Part shown: piece after piece, positions 58,643 to 64,000 of the stretch | Position numbering within the stretch: the stretch's first letter is position 1 | How the letters are laid out: every line of letters begins with the position of its first letter | Assembly (NCBI RefSeq): GCF_002104765.1 | Contig: NZ_NCXM01000027.1 | Coordinates: 32,386-96,385, forward strand | Direction: 5' to 3' | DNA length: 64,000 nucleotides | Source of the DNA: Mycolicibacterium vulneris | GTDB taxonomy: Bacteria; Actinomycetota; Actinomycetes; Mycobacteriales; Mycobacteriaceae | The notes under the pieces: generated by a model | Database searches by the model: none | The model's input: only the letters and a program-made list of their open reading frames with translations | Told to the model about the DNA's origin: nothing | Position numbers and translations under genes: made by a program

Positions 58643-58666
58643 CCCACCAAGATAGCCGGGGTGGGG

Positions 58667-58681
58667 GATACTGGACGGGTG
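58667..58681 (+). promoter_or_regulatory. Probable leaderless promoter of the GntR gene
   Basis: GATACT (58667-58672) lies exactly six bases before the GTG at 58679, the spacing at which mycobacterial transcripts start on the initiation codon. No Shine-Dalgarno sequence is present, which fits a leaderless mRNA. Confidence 0.5.
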
Positions 58682-59044
58682 GAGCTGGGTGACTGGTTGA
58701 AGGTCGACATGAAGGCGGGCAAGCCGTTGTTCGACCAGCTCAGGACGCAGGTCATCGACGGAGTCCGGGAGGGTGCGCTACCGCCGGGCACCCGCCTGCC
58801 GACCGTCCGGGACCTGGCCGGCCAGCTCGGCGTCGCCGTCAACACCGTGGCGCGCGCGTACCGCGAGCTGGAAAGCTCCGCCATCATCGAAACCCGCGGG
58901 CGCTTCGGCACTTTCGTCGCCCGCTACGACCCGACCGACGCCGCGATGGCGGCCGCGGCCCGCGAGTACGTTCGGGTTGCGCGCGGACTGGGGTTGGACA
59001 AGGCCGACGCGGTGCGCTACGTCGAAGCGGTGCCCGACGAGTGA
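58679..59044 (+). CDS. GntR-family regulator (YtrA-like short form)
   Basis: 121-residue protein: winged helix-turn-helix QLRTQVIDGVREGALPPGTR then LPTVRDLAGQLGVAVNTVARAYRELE, followed by a short helical tail (YVRVARGLGLDKADAVRYVE) instead of a large effector domain. That is the YtrA layout, in which the tail dimerises. GTG start, probably leaderless. Rv1152 counterpart. Divergent from the sirtuin with 36 bases between, so it may regulate that gene or itself. Confidence 0.88.
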   Translation: MELGDWLKVDMKAGKPLFDQLRTQVIDGVREGALPPGTRLPTVRDLAGQLGVAVNTVARAYRELESSAIIETRGRFGTFVARYDPTDAAMAAAAREYVRVARGLGLDKADAVRYVEAVPDE

Positions 59045-59101
59045 CGAGTACTCGGCGATCGTCGAAAACTTTTGGCGCACAGCCGTTTTGCTAGCGGGTC
59101 C

Positions 59102-59623
59102 TCAGCGCAACACCTTGTCCAGCGTGCGCAGGTTGCGCGTGGTGGTGGACGACTTGTACCGCGGCTTACCCATCGTCTTGCCGATGCGGCTGTCCAGCGT
59201 GCCGCCCTTGGGGACCTGCCAGTAGATGACGCCGTCGCCGCGGCGAACCTTCTCGTCCGGGCCGGCGTCCTTGCCCGACGCGGCGAGCTCGTCCAGCACG
59301 GCCGGGTCGGCGACGAACGTGACGTAGGACTGATAGCCGTCGAGCTCACGCTCGAACGGGTAGGCGTCGACCACCGCGCGCACCGTGTCGATGTCGTAGG
59401 CGAGCACCCACGCGTCGTAGCCGAACCGGTCACGCAACGCGGCTTCGGCCTTCTTGCGCACCGATGCCACGCCGGCGGTCGACTCCACCAGCACGTTGCC
59501 GCTCGCCAGGATGGTCCGGACCTCGGTGAATCCCGCCTCGGTCAGCGCGGCCGCCACCTCGGCCATCTTGAGGTTGACGCCCCCGACGTTGACGCCACGC
59601 AGAAACGCCGCGTACTTGGTCAT
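59102..59623 (-). CDS. DUF1697 protein
   Basis: 173-residue conserved protein of the DUF1697 family. It opens TKYAAFLRGVNVGGVNLKMA and has TEVRTILASGNVLVES, the family signatures, and ends RNLRTLDKVLR. The ATG at 59623 gives the normal length; the upstream open frame is not family-like. Soluble, no known activity. It lies between two + strand genes and points away from the next. Confidence 0.88.
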   Translation of the reverse strand: MTKYAAFLRGVNVGGVNLKMAEVAAALTEAGFTEVRTILASGNVLVESTAGVASVRKKAEAALRDRFGYDAWVLAYDIDTVRAVVDAYPFERELDGYQSYVTFVADPAVLDELAASGKDAGPDEKVRRGDGVIYWQVPKGGTLDSRIGKTMGKPRYKSSTTTRNLRTLDKVLR

Positions 59624-59697
59624 GCCTCGATTCCACCAGGTCGGCCGCGCGGCAAACATGCCGGGCCGCCCTGGCCGTCGCGACGTAGGCTTTCGTC

Positions 59698-60141
59698 ATG
59701 GGACGCCAAGTCTTCGACGACAAATTGCTGGCCTTGATCAGCGGACACTCTCTCGGGGTGCTGGCCACCATCAAGCGCGACGGGCGGCCGCAGCTCTCGA
59801 ACGTGAGCTATCACTTCGACCCGCGCAGCGTGGCGATCCAGGTGTCGATCACCGAGCCCCGCGCCAAGACCCGCAACCTGCGTCGGGACCCGCGGGCCTC
59901 GATCCTGGTCGATGCCGACGACGGCTGGTCGTACGCCGTCGCCGAGGGCACGGCCGAGCTGACGCCCCCCGCGGCCGCGCCCGACGACGACACCGTCGAG
60001 GCGCTGATTGCGTTGTATCGCAACATCGCCGGTGAACATCCGGACTGGGACGAATACCGGGAGGCCATGGTCACCGACCGGCGGGTGCTGCTGACGCTGC
60101 CGATCTCGCACCTGTACGGCATGCCGCCGGGCATGCGGTAA
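59698..60141 (+). CDS. F420/flavin-binding split-barrel protein (Rv1155-like)
   Basis: 147-residue pyridoxamine-5'-phosphate-oxidase-fold protein, essentially Rv1155. Features: GHSLGVLATIKRDGRPQLSN at the start, NVSYHFDPRSVAIQVS, AKTRNLRRDPRASILVDADD with the cofactor-binding arginines, and DWDEYREAMVTDRRVLLTLP near the end. Rv1155 is reported to bind cofactor F420 rather than to make pyridoxal phosphate; it forms dimers. ATG start without a strong ribosome site. Confidence 0.93.
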   Translation: MGRQVFDDKLLALISGHSLGVLATIKRDGRPQLSNVSYHFDPRSVAIQVSITEPRAKTRNLRRDPRASILVDADDGWSYAVAEGTAELTPPAAAPDDDTVEALIALYRNIAGEHPDWDEYREAMVTDRRVLLTLPISHLYGMPPGMR

Positions 60142-60190
60142 CCGCGCCGCCCATCCAGCCGTTTCGGAAGACCGGGGCTAGGCTGCCCCT

Positions 60191-60415
60191 ATGGCTGAAT
60201 CGAATGCCCGGCAGGGTTCGAAGTCGTCGGAGCCTTCGGGGGCCGCGGGATCGCCCGGGTCGGACGACGACACCAAGCGCAAATTCCGCGAAGCCCTGGA
60301 CCGCAAGATGGCGAAATCCTCGGGCGGGTCCGACCACAAGGACGGCGCGGGCAAGCAATCGCGGGCGCACGGCGCAGTGGGCAACCGCCGGGAGTTCCGC
60401 CGCAAGAGCGGCTGA
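60191..60415 (+). CDS. DUF5302 small protein
   Basis: 74-residue, highly charged and disordered protein (Rv1155A-like). The family core DTKRKFREALDRKMAKSSGG is present, with a basic tail ending NRREFRRKSG. It follows the Rv1155-like gene by 49 bases in the same direction. Function unknown. Confidence 0.82.
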   Translation: MAESNARQGSKSSEPSGAAGSPGSDDDTKRKFREALDRKMAKSSGGSDHKDGAGKQSRAHGAVGNRREFRRKSG

Positions 60416-60424
60416 CGGTCGCTG

Positions 60425-60455
60425 GCGAAACATGCTGTAAGCCGGAGTGTTTCGC
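60425..60455. terminator. Hairpin between convergent genes
   Basis: Arms GCGAAACA (60425-60432) and TGTTTCGC (60448-60455) with a 15-base loop, between the stop codons of the DUF5302 and SnoaL-like genes. Short stem, no T-run; bidirectional use is likely. Confidence 0.6.
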
Positions 60456-60460
60456 GGGGC

Positions 60461-60994
60461 TCAGCCTTCCGGCGCGATGAACAGGCCGATCGAAGGGTCG
60501 GCTTGGCCGGGTCGGCCGCGCAGGCTGCCCCGGGTGCTGGGGTGTTCGAAGTTCACTCGGGACGGGTCGTTTTGGTATGCCCAGTCCGCCACGATGGTGC
60601 GTTGACTGAATTTCCAGTTTCCGTCGTGTTTGGTGTACGTGTCCAGATATCGCCCGCCGATGATGACGTCGATTTCGTGCTCGGGGCCGGTGAAGGTGTG
60701 AAACACCGTGCAGTAGATCTCACCGCGCGCCGTGTCGCGGTCGACCACGAAGTTCGTGGTGGTGATGTTGTGTTGGGAGACACGCACATACGGTTCGGCC
60801 GCTTGTAGTTGCGCGATGAACTGGTCGACGCCGCCGGTCGAAAACGAGCCGTGCGAATCGGTTGCCTCGGGGTGGTACAGGCTGCGCAGCGTGTCGTAGT
60901 CGGCGCGGTCGACGGCCCGGCAGTAGGCGTTGACGAGCTGGTGCAGCTCGTCGCGCGCCAGCATCAGCGCCAGTTTGCCCTCATCCACCACCAC
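60461..60994 (-). CDS. SnoaL-like (NTF2-fold) protein
   Basis: 177-residue protein of the SnoaL_4 group: DELHQLVNAYCRAVDRADYD at the start, LRSLYHPEATDSHGSFSTGG with the Tyr-His-Asp region, VSQHNITTTNFVVDRDTARG and VIIGGRYLDTYTKHDGNWKF. Family members are ring dehydratases, isomerases or steroid/lipid-related enzymes. The start is a GTG; an ATG ten codons inside is possible. No operon partner. It shows what the decayed copy at 31012-31310 once looked like. Confidence 0.85.
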   Translation of the reverse strand: MVVDEGKLALMLARDELHQLVNAYCRAVDRADYDTLRSLYHPEATDSHGSFSTGGVDQFIAQLQAAEPYVRVSQHNITTTNFVVDRDTARGEIYCTVFHTFTGPEHEIDVIIGGRYLDTYTKHDGNWKFSQRTIVADWAYQNDPSRVNFEHPSTRGSLRGRPGQADPSIGLFIAPEG

Positions 60995-61079
60995 GCCACG
61001 ATAACGCGGTCATTGCTGGTGAGTAGTCTTGCGACCTATGGGTCCCCGGTCCCAGGATGTTTCAGCGGAAGGAAGATCG

Positions 61080-61658
61080 TTGACGGTGAAAATTTGCCTC
61101 GCTCAAGATCCTGAGGCCGACAGGCTGCTGGACGAGAGTCCCTTGGCGCTGCTCATCGGGATGGTTCTCGATCAGCAGGTCCCCTTCGAGACGGCGTTCG
61201 CCGGGCCGAAAAGGATCGCGGACCGGATGGGCAGCCTCGACGCCGCCGACATCGCGGACTACGACCCCGACAAGTTCGCCGCATTGTGCTCGCAAAGGCC
61301 TGCGATACACCGCTTTCCGGGGTCGATGGCCAAGCGCATCCAAACGCTGGCCCAGATCATCGTGGACCGTTACGACGGCGACGCGGCCGGATTGTGGACC
61401 GCCGGCGACCCCGACGGAAGCGAGCTGCTGCGGCGGATCAAAGGACTGCCCGGATTCGGCGACGTCAAAGCGCAGATCTTTTTGGCACTGCTGGGCAAGC
61501 AGTACGGCGTGACGCCGAAAGGCTGGCGCGCGGCGGCGGGGGACTTCGGCAAGGCAGGTGCGCACATATCCGTCGCCGACATAGTCGACGCCCAGTCGAT
61601 GGGGAAAGTGCGCGCCTACAAAAAGCAGATGAAAGCGGCAGCCAAAGCGGCGAAGTAG
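61080..61658 (+). CDS. HhH-GPD base-excision-repair-like protein
   Basis: 192-residue protein of the helix-hairpin-helix GPD superfamily (Rv1156). SPLALLIGMVLDQQVPFETA is the family opening, and LLRRIKGLPGFGDVKAQIFL is the helix-hairpin-helix DNA-binding motif near residue 125. The catalytic aspartate region of true glycosylases is not obvious, so DNA binding is more certain than glycosylase activity. GGAAGGAAG with suitable spacing puts the start at TTG 61080. The small DUF1059-like gene follows directly. Confidence 0.85.
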   Translation: MTVKICLAQDPEADRLLDESPLALLIGMVLDQQVPFETAFAGPKRIADRMGSLDAADIADYDPDKFAALCSQRPAIHRFPGSMAKRIQTLAQIIVDRYDGDAAGLWTAGDPDGSELLRRIKGLPGFGDVKAQIFLALLGKQYGVTPKGWRAAAGDFGKAGAHISVADIVDAQSMGKVRAYKKQMKAAAKAAK

Positions 61659-61686
61659 CAGGTCCACAGAAGGGAAGGGCGACAAC

Positions 61687-61833
61687 GTGAAGACACACAT
61701 TACGTGTCCGTGCGGCGAAGCCATCGTCGGCAAGGACGAGGACGAACTGGTCGAGTTGACCCAGGCTCACCTCGCCAGCGTTCATCCTGGCCTCGAGTAC
61801 GACCGCGACGCCATTTTGTTCATGGCGTACTAG
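61687..61833 (+). CDS. DUF1059-like 48-residue protein
   Basis: Small GTG-started protein: KTHITCPCGEAIVGKDEDEL then VELTQAHLASVHPGLEYDRD and LFMAY. The CPCG pair and the VELTQAHLxxxHP histidines look like a compact metal site, as in DUF1059/zinc-finger-like small proteins. GAAGGGAAGG lies about ten bases upstream. It is 28 bases after the HhH gene, so in the same operon. Confidence 0.82.
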   Translation: MKTHITCPCGEAIVGKDEDELVELTQAHLASVHPGLEYDRDAILFMAY

Positions 61834-61847
61834 CTTCCGCCGAACGC

Positions 61848-61883
61848 GAATGCGCGTGCCCCCGGTCGGGGACACGCGCATTC
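61848..61883. terminator. Perfect 11-bp stem terminator
   Basis: Arms GAATGCGCGTG (61848-61858) and CACGCGCATTC (61873-61883), 14-base loop that itself contains CCCCGGTCGGGG. It sits between convergent stop codons. Confidence 0.85.
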
Positions 61884-61914
61884 AGGGCGACGAGACAGCG
61901 GCGGCGCCGATCCG

Positions 61915-63501
61915 TTACGGCACCACCGTCGAGCCGATGGTGGGCAAGAACTGGCACTGCTTTTCCTTGGTGGTGACCTGCCCGAAAATCGTCGACATGA
62001 TGCTGCCCGAGCCGGTGTCGACGATCGCGCTCAAGGTGGTCGGGCCTTCCGGGTTGATGTCCGGGCGCGGCTGGAGGGCGACGGTTCCCGACTTGCCGGT
62101 GGTCAGGTTCACCCAGGTGACGTTCAGCGGCAGCTTCTGCACCTCGGCGGGTCCGGGCGTGCCGACCGCGGTGAACACGTAGGCGGTCTGGCCGGGCCCC
62201 GGGCCGGGAGCGGGAATCTTGGCCGGACCCGCCACCGACAATGCGGTGGCGATGGCGCTGGTGCCGTCCGCCAGGCAGTTGGAGCCGATCGACGGGTACA
62301 TAAAGTCCTGCGTGGGCGGCGTGTCAGGGCCGAAACCCGGGGCCGCCGCCGCGGGAGCGGCGTCGGGTGCGGGTGCCGGTGCCGGCGCGGGGGCCGGGGC
62401 GGCCACCTCCGACGGGCCGGGCGCCGGCGCGGGACTCGGACCCGGCAGCTGCGCCTGCGGCGGGTTGCTCGGCGGGGGCGCCTGCGGCGGCGGCGCGGGC
62501 AGCTGGACCCCCGGCGTGGCGACGCTGACGCCCGAATTGTGATGAACGTCGGACCCCGGGCGATCCGACGCCAACGTCACCAACACCACCCCGCCTATCG
62601 CGGCGACGATGGCGGCCAGGGCGCTACCGGCCAGCAGCACGGACCAGGGCCGGCGCGGGGGCTTGTCGTCCTCGTCCGGGACGGCGCTGTACGCCCGGGC
62701 GTCGGTCCCGAAGTCGGCGTTGTCCCAGGCGTCCAGGTAGGTTGGGCTGATCGCGGGCGGGTTCAGCTCTCCGGTGCCCGGGTCCAGCGCGTAGGCCAGG
62801 GCCGCCGTCGAGGACGCGAACAGCGGGGCGTTCGCCGACGCCAGCGCCGCCCCGCGGGCCAGGGCCATGTCCGGCTCCTCGGGCCCGGTGACCGGAAGTG
62901 AGGTTGCCACATCGAGCGTGGACTTCAGCGGCACGATGTCGGTTCCGCAGCCGATCAAGAACACACCGTCGGCCCGGGACCCGCGCGCGTCCAGACCGGA
63001 GACCATCGTCGCCAGTTCCGCGGCCAGGCCTCCCGCGCGAGCGTCGCCGGTCTGGCGCCGGTGCAGGTCGACGATGGAGCCGTCGGCAATTTCCACCACG
63101 GCCAGCGTCGCGTTCGCCGGCTCGACGAACAGCATCGCGAGGCGCTCGTAGCCCAGCGCGTAGCCGACGGTCTGCGCCAGCGCGGCCGCGGCGAGCAACG
63201 GTGCGACCAACATCACGCCGCCCAGCTCGTAGGTGGCGATCGCGTCCCGTAACGCGCCGACGCCTGCGGGGTCACTCCAGGTGACCCCGGTCGAGGTCAA
63301 CCGGTGACCGCCCTCCAACACGCCTTCGCGGCTGCCGATGATCGCGTCGATCACCTGATCGACCGCACCGGCAGCCGAATTCCCCGCGGCCCCAACCGCG
63401 AACTCTTCTTGTTCGACGGTCACGCCGTCAGCATTTTGGCCTTCGATCGCTACCAGGCGGACTGTCCTGGGAGCCATCGACACCCCAAGCACGATGTCCA
63501 C
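61915..63501 (-). CDS. DUF7159/Rv1157c-like Pro/Ala-rich membrane-anchored protein
   Basis: 528-residue protein. Residues 1-200 are an actin/hsp70-like ATPase-fold domain typical of DUF7159 (VLGVSMAPRTVRLVAIEGQN, RADGVFLIGCGTDIVPLKST). One membrane helix follows (WSVLLAGSALAAIVAAIGGV, about residue 290), then a long Pro/Ala linker and a C-terminal beta domain about 130 residues long (DFMYPSIGSNCLADG, QCQFLPTIGSTVVP) with two cysteines like secreted Rv1157c. The helix puts the Pro-rich part and beta domain outside. Function unknown; envelope sensing or transport is inferred. Confidence 0.82.
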   Translation of the reverse strand: MDIVLGVSMAPRTVRLVAIEGQNADGVTVEQEEFAVGAAGNSAAGAVDQVIDAIIGSREGVLEGGHRLTSTGVTWSDPAGVGALRDAIATYELGGVMLVAPLLAAAALAQTVGYALGYERLAMLFVEPANATLAVVEIADGSIVDLHRRQTGDARAGGLAAELATMVSGLDARGSRADGVFLIGCGTDIVPLKSTLDVATSLPVTGPEEPDMALARGAALASANAPLFASSTAALAYALDPGTGELNPPAISPTYLDAWDNADFGTDARAYSAVPDEDDKPPRRPWSVLLAGSALAAIVAAIGGVVLVTLASDRPGSDVHHNSGVSVATPGVQLPAPPPQAPPPSNPPQAQLPGPSPAPAPGPSEVAAPAPAPAPAPAPDAAPAAAAPGFGPDTPPTQDFMYPSIGSNCLADGTSAIATALSVAGPAKIPAPGPGPGQTAYVFTAVGTPGPAEVQKLPLNVTWVNLTTGKSGTVALQPRPDINPEGPTTLSAIVDTGSGSIMSTIFGQVTTKEKQCQFLPTIGSTVVP

Positions 63502-63631
63502 GTAACGCCTCCAAGGTCTTTTTCAATGCCCTTCGCGAGGGCATGACGGACGAACCCGTCTGAACTTGGTGACCTAGACGTTACGCGTGTGTGGCTAGTC
63601 GCGCAGGAGATGTCCGTACGCAGGAACGACG

Positions 63632-64000
63632 CTAATAACCCGGTCCGAGGAACGGATTCTGCGAGTTCCCCGGATACTGCGGATACTGGTTCCCCGGATA
63701 CTGGTTCCCCGGATACGGCTGATATTGCGGGTATTGCGGGGTCGATGGGGCCTGCTGCTGGGGAACCGGCACCGGAATCGGTATCGGCAGCAGCGGAACG
63801 TGGATCCACTCCGTCGTCATCGGCACCGTCGTGCTGGTGGTGGTCGGCGGCGGCGGTGGCGGCGGTGGCGTGGTGGTTTCCATCGGTGGCGGCGGAACTG
63901 TCGTGGTGATCGTCGGTTGCGGCGGCGCGGTTGTCGGTGGCGCCGTGTGCCTCGGGGTGTAAACGGGCGCCGGCGGTGCGGTGGTGACCACCACCGGTGG
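63632..64000 (-). CDS. Thr/Pro-rich envelope protein, C-terminal part (partial)
   Basis: At least 120 residues; the frame runs off the window, so the N-terminus is missing. Composition is nearly all Thr, Pro, Tyr and Gln, with repeated YPGNQ-type units near the end (QYPGNQYPGNQYPQYPGNS) and the LLPIPIPVPVPQQ segment. It is Rv1158c-like in position and style. It precedes the DUF7159 gene on the same strand with 130 bases between that include a small hairpin (63526-63544). Confidence 0.7.
   Translation of the reverse strand, partial: PPVVVTTAPPAPVYTPRHTAPPTTAPPQPTITTTVPPPPMETTTPPPPPPPPTTTSTTVPMTTEWIHVPLLPIPIPVPVPQQQAPSTPQYPQYQPYPGNQYPGNQYPQYPGNSQNPFLGPGY

Noticed and set aside
1..64000. tRNA genes, CRISPR arrays, insertion sequences and prophage
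   Set aside because: No T-loop/acceptor patterns, no regularly spaced repeats, no transposase or integrase motifs; the only repeats are the ones listed.

Overview
This is high-GC actinobacterial DNA, almost certainly from a slow-growing Mycobacterium. A long run of genes matches, from memory, the M. tuberculosis order Rv1117-Rv1128c, Rv1132-Rv1133c and Rv1138c-Rv1158c: zwf, gnd, bpoB, ephC, short ppdK, a 13E12-type HNH gene, metE, echA10, mcr, mmpL13, a sirtuin, an Rv1155-like F420/flavin protein and Pro/Ala-rich envelope proteins. No database search was possible, so Rv numbers are recollected synteny. I found no tRNA, rRNA, CRISPR array, insertion sequence or prophage.

Layout. (1) 0-6.7 kb: small accessory and secreted genes (methyltransferase, WhiB4-like regulator, VOC protein, Trp/Pro-rich secreted protein, NlpC/P60 hydrolase) and an intact class III nucleotidyl cyclase. 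(2) 6.7-23.3 kb: core metabolism (pentose phosphate zwf-gnd, alpha/beta hydrolases, WES/DGAT-like acyltransferase, truncated-type ppdK with its partner, DoxX, 13E12 HNH protein, amine oxidase, large membrane protein) ending with metE behind a cobalamin riboswitch. (3) 23.6-26 kb: a glycosyltransferase between a full reductase gene and a duplicated remnant of that gene's 3' end.

(4) 26-45.4 kb: the accessory heart of the window. It holds a tandem-TetR regulator, three SDR dehydrogenases, a coupled pair of acyl-CoA dehydrogenases, a NorD-like VWA protein, a NorQ/CbbQ-like AAA+ ATPase, a binding-protein-like protein with no signal peptide, an AveC-like spirocyclase membrane protein, two P450s, an aldehyde dehydrogenase, a thiolase and an enoyl-CoA hydratase. 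Six promoter regions here carry the same 16-bp dyad and a seventh carries a degenerate copy. In five of them the dyad lies in or across the spacer between -35 and -10 elements. I infer one regulon controlled by the tandem TetR protein, oxidising an unknown cyclic or lipid-like substrate and feeding it into beta-oxidation. Four decayed genes (nitroreductase, SnoaL-like, a small frameshifted protein, acyltransferase) lie between the live genes.

(5) 45.4-51.4 kb: a type III polyketide synthase, ICMT-like methyltransferase and FAD oxidase operon resembling the Streptomyces srsABC phenolic-lipid genes, then two related epimerase-like proteins around a CPBP protease. (6) 51.4-64 kb: enoyl-CoA hydratase, mcr, SDR, an unsplit MmpL13, a methyltransferase, a YxxR-type sirtuin, a GntR regulator, small conserved proteins, a HhH DNA-repair-like protein and Pro-rich envelope proteins running off the right end.
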